Both the position numbers and the translations under genes were made by a program. Below are positions 44,485 to 53,487 of a stretch of DNA of 64,000 nucleotides, in pieces. Source of the DNA: Adhaeribacter arboris (GTDB taxonomy: Bacteria; Bacteroidota; Bacteroidia; Cytophagales; Hymenobacteraceae); NCBI RefSeq assembly GCF_003023845.1, contig NZ_PYFT01000001.1, positions 1,054,001-1,118,000 of the forward strand, in the 5' to 3' direction. The notes under the pieces were generated by a model. The model had not been told where the DNA came from. It did not search any database and saw only the letters and a list, made by a program, of their open reading frames with translations. How positions within the stretch are numbered: the first letter of the stretch is position 1; each line of letters opens with the position of its first letter.

Positions 44485-45804
44485 TTACCAGATATTCAGT
44501 ATCATGGCGGCACCCAGCGCCGTACCTTGAGAATTCTCCGAAACTATTAGTTGTAAGTTAGGAAAAGCCTTTTGTAGTAAACGCATGAATACTTTGTTTT
44601 TACAAAAACCACCGTCTACCAGCAAATTTTTAAAAGTATTTAATCTGTATTCACCGGCCAGGTGAATGGCTTTAATTTGAGGTTCCGTAATGTTTACCAG
44701 TAAAGCATGGTACGCTTCCTCGTAGGACGTATACAAACTGCAATCTAAGGCAATGCCCAGTTGAGGATTAACTTGCGTGGAAGTAGGATTGGAAGGGCTT
44801 TGGTTAACTTCCGCTATCGTTGGCCGAACCAATTTAGGATTATAAACAACGGTCTTGTAATAATCATCCGGTTTGTTAAAATAGGAAGCTAGTTTCTTGG
44901 TTTGAACTTCGTGTTCGTTGCCGATAAATACCCGGGAAGCCCGGACGGGTTTTCCATCGTAAGTAAAATAGTTCAGGCAATCCTGCTGCAACATTTCTTC
45001 CGTTAATGGCTCCTGCGCAAAGGGGTTTAAGGTAATTCCCCAGGTACCCGTAGAAAGCAGCAAAAAAGGTTCGGTATATTTTTTTAAATACGGAATTAAA
45101 GCGGCGGAACTGTCGTGTAATCCAATACCGGCCGGAATTCTTTTTTCCCGAAAACGAACATCGAAAGTGGTCTGGTGTTCGGTAATTTGGGGCAATAAGC
45201 GAATAATATCTTCCTGGTATACCCAGCGGTGGTAATGGTTACTCGTAAAATCCCATAAACCGGTGTGGCAACCTATACTGGTGTATTCCGATACTTTATG
45301 ACCCGTAAACAAAGAAGCACAAAACTGGGGTAAGTGCAAGGAGGTTTGGATCTGTTTAAATAATTCCGGCTTTTTATATTTAAGCCAATACAATTGCAAC
45401 CCCGAATTCAGCATACCTAAGGGCGGTGAAGCAGTTTGGGCGGCAAAAGCCAGCACCGAACCATATTGTTGGTGAAATTGCTCGTGCAAGTCTTCTGGGT
45501 ACGGCTTTAAGTAAGAATATAACGGCGTAGCCGGTTTATTTTGCGCGTTTAGGTGCACGAAACTGGCTCCGTAGGTAGTAAAATTAAGCCCGACAATGTT
45601 AAAACGCGTATCGGCTTCGAGGTTTTGCCAGGTAATTTTGAGCCAATTAATCAAAGAGGTCAAATCCTCGGCCGGTTCACCATCATCGTCTAAAATCTCC
45701 GGAAAGCGGGTTTCAATTTCGTGTACAATTTGATAGGAAGAATCAAAAAGAACGCATTTCTTGTTCGTTTTACCAATATCAAAAATTGCTACACAAGGCA
45801 CCAT
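44485..45804 (-). CDS. FGGY-family carbohydrate kinase, likely L-rhamnulokinase
   Basis: A 439-residue cytoplasmic kinase. It has the N-terminal ATP-binding phosphate-1 motif AIFDIGKTNKKCVLFD, the mid-domain GIGLHDSSAALIPYL with the catalytic Asp of FGGY enzymes, LLLSTGTWGITLNPF, and LLVDGGFCKNKVFMRLL followed by GTALGAAM near the end. L-rhamnulokinase phosphorylates L-rhamnulose at O1. The assignment to rhamnulose comes from its place after the L-rhamnose isomerase and the aldolase. The sequence diverges from E. coli RhaB, so another keto-sugar (e.g. L-fuculose) is possible. It lies 60 bases behind the isomerase gene. Confidence 0.82.
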   Translation of the reverse strand: MVPCVAIFDIGKTNKKCVLFDSSYQIVHEIETRFPEILDDDGEPAEDLTSLINWLKITWQNLEADTRFNIVGLNFTTYGASFVHLNAQNKPATPLYSYLKPYPEDLHEQFHQQYGSVLAFAAQTASPPLGMLNSGLQLYWLKYKKPELFKQIQTSLHLPQFCASLFTGHKVSEYTSIGCHTGLWDFTSNHYHRWVYQEDIIRLLPQITEHQTTFDVRFREKRIPAGIGLHDSSAALIPYLKKYTEPFLLLSTGTWGITLNPFAQEPLTEEMLQQDCLNYFTYDGKPVRASRVFIGNEHEVQTKKLASYFNKPDDYYKTVVYNPKLVRPTIAEVNQSPSNPTSTQVNPQLGIALDCSLYTSYEEAYHALLVNITEPQIKAIHLAGEYRLNTFKNLLVDGGFCKNKVFMRLLQKAFPNLQLIVSENSQGTALGAAMILNIW

Positions 45805-45864
45805 TGCTTTTTAGTTGAGAGTTATGAGTTAAGAGTTATAAGTGGTAAATGGTACTTGGTAAAT

Positions 45865-47148
45865 CTACAGCCCGGTAGAATAAGTTTTTACTCCTCTTTG
45901 ATTAATCAACTCTTGCCGGATTTTGTTTTGCCGGTAAAAAGCAAGAGGATCAATGGCGGCTCCACTTTCCAGCCGGGCTTGCGCCAACAAAGGCCGCACA
46001 TCGGTCCGGAATGCGTGCTGTAAAATTTCCTGGGCTGTAGTGGTATCGTTTTGTTCTTGAGCGTTTTCTAATTTTTTGCGGTCAACAATAAGGGCCTGAG
46101 CTAAGGCTATTTTAATGGCTTCTATGGATTGCAGTAAATCTTCTAAAGGATCTTTCACGTTATGGCTCGCATCTATCATCCAACTTAAGGCCGGATTTTG
46201 CACTTCCTGGCTGGCCATTCCTTCGACTAATTCGTTAAAAATTAAAAATAGCTGAAACGGCTGCATGGCGCCTACGGTCAAATCATCGTCGCCGTACTTG
46301 GAATCGTTAAAGTGGAATCCGCCCAGTTTGCCTTCCATTAAAAATCTCGAAACAATCTGCTCAATGTTGGTATTCGGTAAATGGTGACCCAAATCCACTA
46401 AACCCAGCGCTTTTTCGCCCAATTTTTGGCAGAATAGGAGGGAAGTGCCCCAATCAGCTACCACGGTAGAATAAAAATGCGGTTCGTAAGGTTTGTACTC
46501 AATAAATACTTTCCAATCTTCGGGTAAAGCATCATAAATCTGCTGAAAAGAATCTAAGGTACGCTGAAAGGAACGACGGAAATTTTGCTGGCCCGGAAAA
46601 TCGGTACCATCCGATAACCAAATGGTTAAAGCTTTAGAACCTAAATCAATTCCGTGTTTAATTACTTCTACGTTATGCGCAATGGCTTGGTCGCGAACCT
46701 GCTTATCGGTGTGCGACAAAGAACCAAACTTATAAGAATAATTCTGATCGTTTTGGTCCTGGAAGGTATTCGAATTTACCGCATCAAACTGTAATTCAAA
46801 AGAAGCGGCTAGTTGTTTTATAGCCGTTGCATTCTGGGGAATATCCCAGGGAATGTGCAACGAAATGGCTCCACTCGATTGATTAAGAGCGTGCAATAAA
46901 CCTACATCTTCCATTTTCTCTTCTAAGCTACGCGGTTCGCCACCACCCGAAAACCGGCCAAAGCGCGTGCCGCCGGTACCCAAAGCCCAACTTGGTATGG
47001 CAATCTGAAAAGCCGCTAATTGCTCCAGCAGGGCGGTTACATCGTGCCCCTCATCTTGCAAAGTAGCCTTCAGAAAGTTAAATTTCTTTTGCTGAGTAGC
47101 CGCTAGCTGCTCGTTATATTGCTGAATCAGAGATTTATCTAAAATCAT
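45865..47148 (-). CDS. rhaI: L-rhamnose isomerase, RhaI type
   Basis: A 427-residue cytoplasmic TIM-barrel enzyme of the RhaI branch, which converts L-rhamnose to L-rhamnulose. Motifs include PSWALGTGGTRFGRF near residue 53, VFIEYKPYEPHFYSTVVADWG (Glu ligand), LGLVDLGHHLPNTNIEQIV (Asp and His ligands) and LGGFHFNDSKYGDDDLTVGA (Asn/Asp ligands). Length is right for the family. It sits between the kinase and the aldolase/dehydrogenase on one strand. No tandem operator lies in the 229 bases in front, so it probably relies on the promoter before the aldolase gene. Confidence 0.92.
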   Translation of the reverse strand: MILDKSLIQQYNEQLAATQQKKFNFLKATLQDEGHDVTALLEQLAAFQIAIPSWALGTGGTRFGRFSGGGEPRSLEEKMEDVGLLHALNQSSGAISLHIPWDIPQNATAIKQLAASFELQFDAVNSNTFQDQNDQNYSYKFGSLSHTDKQVRDQAIAHNVEVIKHGIDLGSKALTIWLSDGTDFPGQQNFRRSFQRTLDSFQQIYDALPEDWKVFIEYKPYEPHFYSTVVADWGTSLLFCQKLGEKALGLVDLGHHLPNTNIEQIVSRFLMEGKLGGFHFNDSKYGDDDLTVGAMQPFQLFLIFNELVEGMASQEVQNPALSWMIDASHNVKDPLEDLLQSIEAIKIALAQALIVDRKKLENAQEQNDTTTAQEILQHAFRTDVRPLLAQARLESGAAIDPLAFYRQNKIRQELINQRGVKTYSTGL

Positions 47149-47234
47149 TTTCTTTTGTTAAGCATTTGATAAAGAAGGGATAAATAGCAGAATGTTCTAT
47201 CGCGAGCGTCCACGATCGTGATGCGTATCTTCCC

Positions 47235-47337
47235 GCCTCTGGCCGGTAGGTACTTAACTGCAATGGCTTATAGGAAAGTAAATCGGCTCGCCCGGCCAGA
47301 GGCCTACCCGCTAGTAGACACGAGGCCGAAGCCTCGC
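47235..47337. repeat. Intergenic inverted repeat plus shared hairpin
   Basis: GCCTCTGGCCGG at 47235-47246 and its complement at 47292-47303 form a 12-bp perfect inverted repeat. ACGAGGCCGAAGCCTCGC at 47320-47337 is identical to 39010-39027 and forms a small hairpin. It lies between the rhaI and aldolase genes and may be a processing site or a genomic repeat unit. Confidence 0.55.
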
Positions 47338-47377
47338 GGCATAAAATATTGTTTTACCTAAGAGTAAGTTTCAGAAA

Positions 47378-49510
47378 CTACCGTACGAAAGCGGCCGGAA
47401 CACCCCCATCCACGTTCAGCACGTTACCGGTACTTTTATTCAGCAAGCCCCCCACGTATAAAAATACCGCATTCGCCATGTCTTCGGCCAGTAGTTCTTC
47501 GTTCAGCACGGTACGTTTGGCGTAATAAGCCGGCAATTCAGCAACGGTAATACCGTAAGCCTTCGCGCGGCCTTCGGCCCAACCGCTTTCCCAGATTTTA
47601 CTGCCCCGGATTACCGCATCCGGGTTTACCACGTTCACCCGTATTTTATCCGGACCTAACTCGGCTGCCATTAACCGCGACATGTGTAATTGAGCGGCTT
47701 TGGCGGTACCGTAGGCCACATTGTTGGGTCCGGAAACCAAGGCGTTTTTACTCACAATATTTACAATGTCGCCGCCCAATTGCTGCTTGCGCATAATGCG
47801 AATACCCTGCTGGGATACTAAGAACTGACCTTTTACCAGTACATCCTGTAAAATATCGTAATCGGTCTCGGTGGTTTCCAAAATAGGTTTGGAGATGGAT
47901 AAACCTGCGCAATTCACCACAATATCTACTCCTCCGAAATTTAAATTAGCGGTCCGGAAAGCATTACTAATCGCTTGGGAACTGGTAACATCTACCACGG
48001 AGGTTGCCGCCGTATCACGGCCAAACTTTTTCTTAAATTCGGTATGGGCTTCCTGCAAATCATTTTCCCGCATATCCACCATTACCACACACGCGCCTTC
48101 TTGCGCCAGCTTATCAGCAATGGCTTTTCCAATACCACCGCTACCACCCGTAATTAAGGCAACCTTGCGCGATAAGGGTTTTTCTTTGGGCATACGCTGT
48201 AATTTTGCTTCTTCTAAAAGCCAGTATTCAATATCAAAGGCTTCCTGCTCCGGTAAACCCCGGTATTCCGAAATGGCTTCGGCGCCGCGCATGACATTAA
48301 TAGCATTGATGTAGAACTCGCTGGCTACCCGGGCGGTTTGTTTATCTTTAGCGAAAGAAAACATACCTACTCCTGGGTAGATTATAATTACCGGGTTGGC
48401 ATCGCGCACGGCGGGGCTGTTGGGGTGTTTACTTCTTTCGTAATAAGCCGTGTAATCGGCGCGATACGCTTCAAACTGTTCGGTTAATTGTGCTTTTAGC
48501 TTTTCCGGTTCGGAAATGTCGGCATCCGGCGATAGATTAAGTACTAAAGGCCGGATTTTGGTGCGTAGAAAATGGTCCGGGCAACTGGTTCCTAAAGGCG
48601 CTAAAGTTGCTAAATCGTTGCTGTTGATATATTCCAGTACGCGCTCATCGTCGGTAAAATGCCCAATCATGCGGTTTTGGCTCGAACACAAGCCCCGCAA
48701 TACCGGTATTATTTCACTAGCTTTATTTAATCTTTCTTCAGCGGGTAAAGGGGTAAGTTTGGCGCCGCCAAAAATTGCCCGTTTTTTACCGTAATTTTGC
48801 TGCAAGAATTCCGATGCTTTTTCAATAGTTTCCAGGGTATTCATATAGCTTTCGTAAGCGGTATCGCCCCAGGTAAATAAACCGTGACTGCCCAGAATAA
48901 TACCCGTAATGCCGGGATTGTCTTGTACCGCTTTTTCCATTTGCAGTCCTAAATCAAAACCGGGCCGTTGCCAAGGCACCCAGGCTATTTTGCCGCCGAA
49001 TAATTCTTTCGTGATTTGCTCTCCCTCTTTGGCCGCCGCGATGGCAATAATAGCATCCGGGTGCAAGTGGTCGATGTGTTTAAACGGTAGAAAAGCGTGT
49101 AAAGGAGTATCAATGGAAGGAGCTTTCGAATCTAAATCGTAAATACAGTGGTTAAACAGCGCCACCATTTCGTCTTCATGGGCCAAACCCCGGTACCGGT
49201 TTTTCAGGCTGTGCAGTTTATCGACGTACAAAGCGGCTAAACCGCTTTTCTTTAAGGTTCCCAGGTCACCGCCGGAACCTTTTACCCACATTACTTCTAC
49301 ATCTTGCCCGGTTAAGGGGTCCGGTTGATACACCTTGCAACTGGTATTGCCCCCGGCGTAATTAGTTAAACGGAGGTCAGCCCCTAGTAAATTAGACCGA
49401 TAAATTAATAAAGCTACCTCGTCGTTCTTTAAAGCGCTTGCTTCTTGCTCGTCCCAAAGATAACTTACGTATTTAAAAGTGGTAGTTGCGGCCGCATTAT
49501 CCATATTCAT
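47378..49510 (-). CDS. Bifunctional rhamnulose-1-phosphate aldolase / short-chain dehydrogenase
   Basis: A 710-residue fusion. Residues ~1-420 are a class II aldolase domain: TNYAGGNTSCK, VMWVKGSGGDLGTLKKSG, the GLAHEDEMVALFNHC segment, LHAFLPFKHIDHLHPDAI and GITGIILGSHGLFTWG with metal-site histidines. Residues ~440-700 are an SDR dehydrogenase: VALITGGSGGIGKAIA, VVNCAGLS and the active-site YGTAK motif. The aldolase splits L-rhamnulose-1-phosphate into DHAP and L-lactaldehyde, which the SDR half oxidises to L-lactate. This fusion is known from Bacteroidota and Proteobacteria as the RhaD-like alternative. A tandem operator lies 166 bases upstream. Confidence 0.93.
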   Translation of the reverse strand: MNMDNAAATTTFKYVSYLWDEQEASALKNDEVALLIYRSNLLGADLRLTNYAGGNTSCKVYQPDPLTGQDVEVMWVKGSGGDLGTLKKSGLAALYVDKLHSLKNRYRGLAHEDEMVALFNHCIYDLDSKAPSIDTPLHAFLPFKHIDHLHPDAIIAIAAAKEGEQITKELFGGKIAWVPWQRPGFDLGLQMEKAVQDNPGITGIILGSHGLFTWGDTAYESYMNTLETIEKASEFLQQNYGKKRAIFGGAKLTPLPAEERLNKASEIIPVLRGLCSSQNRMIGHFTDDERVLEYINSNDLATLAPLGTSCPDHFLRTKIRPLVLNLSPDADISEPEKLKAQLTEQFEAYRADYTAYYERSKHPNSPAVRDANPVIIIYPGVGMFSFAKDKQTARVASEFYINAINVMRGAEAISEYRGLPEQEAFDIEYWLLEEAKLQRMPKEKPLSRKVALITGGSGGIGKAIADKLAQEGACVVMVDMRENDLQEAHTEFKKKFGRDTAATSVVDVTSSQAISNAFRTANLNFGGVDIVVNCAGLSISKPILETTETDYDILQDVLVKGQFLVSQQGIRIMRKQQLGGDIVNIVSKNALVSGPNNVAYGTAKAAQLHMSRLMAAELGPDKIRVNVVNPDAVIRGSKIWESGWAEGRAKAYGITVAELPAYYAKRTVLNEELLAEDMANAVFLYVGGLLNKSTGNVLNVDGGVPAAFVR

Positions 49511-49675
49511 AGGTGTTTTTAGTGTGAATGCAAAAGATGGGTTACTTGGTAAGTATTACGTAAATAATATTAGAAGTAAAAAGTACCTTGTTGGAAGCAA
49601 TTTGTTTCAAAAATTTAAATAAACAAGCCACTGGAACAAGGAATAGGTGAATTTAACCAGAGCTAGTAACATAGC

Positions 49676-49692
49676 CATCCTGTACTATCCGG
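49676..49692 (-). promoter_or_regulatory. Tandem direct-repeat operator, site 8 (aldolase/dehydrogenase)
   Basis: The minus strand reads CCGGATAGTACAGGATG, with the CCGG variant and a final G. It reads toward the fused aldolase gene and probably controls the aldolase, isomerase and kinase genes behind it. Confidence 0.7.
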
Positions 49693-49760
49693 AAAAACCA
49701 GCTAATTAGTTTAAAATTTTATAAATATATTAGGTTTTATAAAATCTTAAAATCAACGGA

Positions 49761-50831
49761 CTACGAAGCAAGGTAATTGCCGTATCCTACAACCATGGTG
49801 GAGGCAATTACGGTTACTATTCCTAAAATAATTACCCGCATGGTTCGGGGACTGGCGCCTTTCCATTCGTTAAAGTAAATGCCCCAAACATTGCTCACGA
49901 TGATAATAAAAGCCATGTGCAAAGTCCAGCTAGAAAAACCCAGACCGTTGGCCGAGAATAAGCTTTCGCCCATGCCGTAAAAAAAGAATTGTAAATACCA
50001 GGTAGTGCCCGCAATGGCCGAAAACAAATAATTACGAGCCAAGGGAGTACCGGAATTTATATAATCGCCTCCTGTTTTATTCCGGATATTTAAGTACAAA
50101 CACCAGATAAAATTAGTAGTTAAACCTCCTAATAAAATTACGACTAAAGTGGGATTGTTTTGCCAAAGCGGGTCGATGCCGCGGGCCACGGTAGCCTCGG
50201 CAATCGGTTTGCCGGTTTCGTAACCAAACGACATAAAAGCACTTAGCACTCCCGAAAAAATGGCCACAATCAATCCTTTCGGAAAGTTAAATTCTTTAAT
50301 ATTGGCAGTTTTTTGTTCGGCGGATAGCTCTTTTTCTTTTAAAGTACCGGCTTTGCCGCAAATAGCAATTCCCGCTAAACACAATAAAACGCCCGCAAAA
50401 ATGACTAGTCCGGAAGTAGTGCTCAATAACTCGGTTATGGTTTTCGCGTTACCGGACCTTCCAAAAAATTCGTAAAAAATGGGCGGAATAAGCGTACCGA
50501 AAGCCGCGCAAAAACCCAGTACAATCGCCATCCCTAACGACAGCCCCAAATAACGCATGGTTAAACCAAAGGTTAAACCGCCAATACCCCACAATAAGCC
50601 CATTAGGTAGGTGTAGAACAAAGTAGAACTCTCGGTATTGGCTAAGGTTATAAAATAACCGGGAGCAGTAAGCGCGGCCCCGAGCGGCGGCACAATTAAC
50701 CAGGAAAAAACGCCCCCCACTAACCAATAACTTTCCCAGGCCCATTTTTTTACTTTACTAAAAGGAATATAGAAACTACCTGAAGCAAAACCACCGATAA
50801 AATGATAGAGGAGTCCGAGAATAACCTGCAT
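49761..50831 (-). CDS. rhaT: L-rhamnose/H+ symporter
   Basis: A 356-residue inner-membrane protein with ten predicted helices, of the RhaT (drug/metabolite-type) family. Motifs are the opening LLYHFIGGFASGSFYIPF, KKWAWESYWLVGGVFSWLIVP, GLTFGLTMRYLGLSLGMAIVLGF, SFGYETGKPIAEATVARG and the late GTTWYLQFFFYGMGES. It imports L-rhamnose with protons. It is a single gene with its own tandem-repeat operator (51100-51116) and a Bacteroidota-type promoter between them. Its presence fixes L-rhamnose as the substrate of the region. Confidence 0.95.
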   Translation of the reverse strand: MQVILGLLYHFIGGFASGSFYIPFSKVKKWAWESYWLVGGVFSWLIVPPLGAALTAPGYFITLANTESSTLFYTYLMGLLWGIGGLTFGLTMRYLGLSLGMAIVLGFCAAFGTLIPPIFYEFFGRSGNAKTITELLSTTSGLVIFAGVLLCLAGIAICGKAGTLKEKELSAEQKTANIKEFNFPKGLIVAIFSGVLSAFMSFGYETGKPIAEATVARGIDPLWQNNPTLVVILLGGLTTNFIWCLYLNIRNKTGGDYINSGTPLARNYLFSAIAGTTWYLQFFFYGMGESLFSANGLGFSSWTLHMAFIIIVSNVWGIYFNEWKGASPRTMRVIILGIVTVIASTMVVGYGNYLAS

Positions 50832-51040
50832 GTGGGAGCGCGTTATAAGAAATGTTGATTAAAGAGTTATAAAATTATGTTGTAAGTAAATTTAAAATAA
50901 TAGAACATTCGTTAAACCTGCTCTCGGTAAACCAACTTTGTTCAGCCTGCCCTATTTTTCCACCCCAGTCCTTAGCCTGTTGTAACTTTAATAAATAGTA
51001 TAAACTTATTTTTAAAATGGAAGCTTACTTGAATCAAGTT

Positions 51041-51070
51041 CAAAAGTAAATTACTAAATCAGCTTAGCAA
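51041..51070 (-). promoter_or_regulatory. Bacteroidota-type promoter of rhaT
   Basis: On the minus strand a TTG (plus 51068-51070) is followed after 19 bases by TACTTTTG (plus 51041-51048), matching the -33 TTG and -7 TAnnTTTG consensus of Bacteroidota. Transcription would start near 51035, about 200 bases before the ATG. The tandem repeat is then centred near -73. Confidence 0.5.
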
Positions 51071-51099
51071 TGAAAAGTAGATGATTTGCTATCGGAAAC

Positions 51100-51116
51100 T
51101 ATCCTGCTCCATCCTG
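51100..51116 (-). promoter_or_regulatory. Tandem direct-repeat operator, site 9 (rhaT)
   Basis: The minus strand reads CAGGATGGAGCAGGATA; one mismatch. It lies upstream of the predicted rhaT promoter, reading toward the gene, a place more typical for an activator than a repressor. The rest of the 513-base gap 50832-51344 is AT-rich without an ORF. Confidence 0.75.
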
Positions 51117-51344
51117 TTTTAACTTTGTAGGAAATAAAGCCCGATGGGCCTAAAATAGATTTTTATAGTTGATGCATGTTTACTATTAGTGCCTTCTTGT
51201 AAACTTTTGCTTACCGTTTTGCTTTGGTTGCGTATAGCCAAATTAACATTCTGAAGAAAACTTATTATTCACACCAACAGGTTTAAAAAAAGTAAATCTT
51301 GTTAGCGAACTTTAACGAACTATACCTAAACGCAAATTAAAACT

Positions 51345-51905
51345 ATGAAGCTACCTGTTACCGCCGCTCTTTTTAGCTTACTATTTTTTGGTTGCACGCC
51401 ACAATTTTTAACCAGTAACCAATATAAGAATGAGGAATTACCTTTATCGATTATGTTGCCGGAAAGCAAAAATCCTTTGCCGCATAAAAAAAGTCTGCAA
51501 CGGTTTACGAATAAAAAGTTTAAGCAATACGCCGCTATGTTAACGGAGCAGCCGCCGCAAAAAATTCTGTTTTACAGTGGAGGAAATGATAATCCGGACC
51601 AGATACCTTATGCGGCTATTGGTAGCGTAGTGAGTTTAGCGGATACCACCAAAGTTAAAAATGCGGGGTTTGCCAACCGTAAAGCAAAAGACCAACTTTA
51701 TCTGCATAAAAGTACCATCGACAAAACAAACCGGGTGGTGTCTTCGGAATTCCTCGTGAAAATGCCCACGGATTATTTTTATCTTTTTGCTTCGGCTCCG
51801 ATTAATAAAACCATTATTCAAAACGAAGAAGCCATGATTATTTTACAGGATAGTTTAAACCGCAAATACTCAGCAGCCATCGGCACCATAAAGTTTGAGA
51901 AGTAA
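51345..51905 (+). CDS. Small lipoprotein of unknown function
   Basis: A 186-residue ORF with a signal peptide ending in a FFGC lipobox (Cys near residue 17). The mature part is lysine/asparagine-rich with no cysteine or enzyme motif: YSGGNDNPDQIPYAAIGSVVSLAD in the middle and LQDSLNRKYSAAIGTIKFEK at the end. I do not recognise a family. It lies divergent from rhaT with a 513-base gap and no tandem repeat pointing at it, and appears unlinked to sugar use. Confidence 0.6.
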   Translation: MKLPVTAALFSLLFFGCTPQFLTSNQYKNEELPLSIMLPESKNPLPHKKSLQRFTNKKFKQYAAMLTEQPPQKILFYSGGNDNPDQIPYAAIGSVVSLADTTKVKNAGFANRKAKDQLYLHKSTIDKTNRVVSSEFLVKMPTDYFYLFASAPINKTIIQNEEAMIILQDSLNRKYSAAIGTIKFEK

Positions 51906-52292
51906 TTCTAGTGTTTCGTCCCTAGTCTATATTCGACAGACGATAGTCCATAGGTGTTGATGGTATGGTAACAGGTTTTAGGGGGAGCAACCCGCCATTT
52001 TACAGTTGACGGAATACTAAGTACATTCAAGAAAAGCGACATCCTCTATATTAGTCGGTACCGCTGCTATCTTGAGTGAGAGATAAAAATAAGGTTTCTG
52101 CTGGGTATACGTCCAACAAAACTTACTGGTTTGTACTGAGCAAAAACTTATTAAAATAATAACTCATCTGGCGCTTGGCAGCAAAATTAGTAGATGTTAA
52201 AATTTAAAACCGAATAAGCTTTACTTTTTAGCGCCGAAAATGCCTCGTCTCGCTTGGCCGCTTAACGGCCGAAGGATAATAAAAAGCAAAAC
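51906..52292. other. Intergenic, repeat fragment and weak hairpin
   Basis: 387 bases between convergent genes. 51937-51951 is the inverse of the 15-mer ATGGACTATCGTCTG at 16415-16429. GGCCG/CGGCC around CTTAA (52256-52270) is a short hairpin without a T-tract close to the LacI gene's 3' end; it may be a weak terminator. No ORF. Confidence 0.45.
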
Positions 52293-53366
52293 TTAAAAAT
52301 GAGGCACTGCCGATCGTAAGTAGGAGCATAGATTTTCGCGGGTAATTATTTCGAGGGGCAGGAAATTATGTGCCAGCGGTTCTTTTCTTAAAAATAAATA
52401 ATTGGCTAATTGCTGAATACCTAAAAAAGTCTGGTGTTTGGCGTTTTGATTAATCAAAAAACGGATGGTGCCCGCTTCCAGGTATTTAATATTTTCCGGC
52501 AGTAAATCGTAGCCAATTAGCCTTAAATCCACGCGGTTTAGTTTTTGAAGCAATGCGGCAATAAAAGAAACCCCTTTAGAAGTGGTAACGTACACTCCCT
52601 GCAGTGTTTCATCCTCCAAAAGTTCTAAAATACGTTTTACTTCTTTTCCGTTTTCACTATCCTTAATATTAAGAACTTTTATTTTAACTCCGGTTAAGTC
52701 TTTCTCTTTTATATACTGCTGAAAGCCTCTTTGCTTATCTAAAAGGTGGATGGAGTTGACACTGTCTTCGTTGATATGCAACACCGCCAAAGTACCAGTC
52801 TTTTGATGCCCTAAACACATTAATTCGGCGGCAACCCGCCCGCTTTCGTACAAATTCTGACCAATAAAGCTTAAAGGTCGGACTTCCCGGATGTCGGTAT
52901 TAAAAATGGTAAACGGAATTTTATAGGATTGGCATTGCTGCAAAAAGGGTAAAGCTTCGTGGTAAAAAATAGGCGCTATTACTATTCCATCGGGTCTAGC
53001 TTGAAGAACAGCGTGGGTTACTCGCAAAAAAGAATCTTTATGATATAGGTCGAAAAAGTAAGTTTTAATTTGAACGTCGTATTGATGCCAGTCATTAATG
53101 GCTTGTTTTATTCCTACTTCGGATTGAGCCCAGTACTCGTCCTGCGAAGGGTCCGGAATAAGAACGGCAATCCGGAAAGTTTTTTTAGTGCCTAAAGTCC
53201 GAGCAATTAAATTGGGTTTATAATCGATTTCTTTTAGGGTTTGAAGAACCTTCCGCAACGCTTCTTCCGAAACTTTACCCCGGTTGTGCAATACCCGGTC
53301 CACTGTGCCGCTGGAAACGCCGGCTAATTGCGCAATATCTTTAATTCGAATATTCTTCTTTTCCAT
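52293..53366 (-). CDS. LacI-family transcriptional regulator
   Basis: About 357 residues from MEKKNIRIKDIAQLAGVSS, the Met next to the DNA-binding domain; the longest frame starts 10 codons earlier. Residues ~6-55 are the LacI helix-turn-helix and hinge (IKDIAQLAGVSSGTVDRVLHNRG, YKPNLIARTLG). Residues ~60-340 are a periplasmic-binding-like sugar sensor. It follows SusCD 3 on the same strand but is separated from it by a strong terminator. Its likely operators are the two TGTG-N6-CACA sites near 58593-58638 between SusC 3 and the fucosidase gene. Its effector is probably a sugar from that locus; this is inference. Confidence 0.85.
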   Translation of the reverse strand: MEKKNIRIKDIAQLAGVSSGTVDRVLHNRGKVSEEALRKVLQTLKEIDYKPNLIARTLGTKKTFRIAVLIPDPSQDEYWAQSEVGIKQAINDWHQYDVQIKTYFFDLYHKDSFLRVTHAVLQARPDGIVIAPIFYHEALPFLQQCQSYKIPFTIFNTDIREVRPLSFIGQNLYESGRVAAELMCLGHQKTGTLAVLHINEDSVNSIHLLDKQRGFQQYIKEKDLTGVKIKVLNIKDSENGKEVKRILELLEDETLQGVYVTTSKGVSFIAALLQKLNRVDLRLIGYDLLPENIKYLEAGTIRFLINQNAKHQTFLGIQQLANYLFLRKEPLAHNFLPLEIITRENLCSYLRSAVPHF

Positions 53367-53487
53367 GTAAAATTTATTAGACAGTTTGCCGGACAATATA
53401 AATAATCTGCATTAAAAATGAATTAAATATTTGCTATAAGCTATACAATTGCTCATAAACTTTTTAAAGTTACTTTCAAATGCCCTA

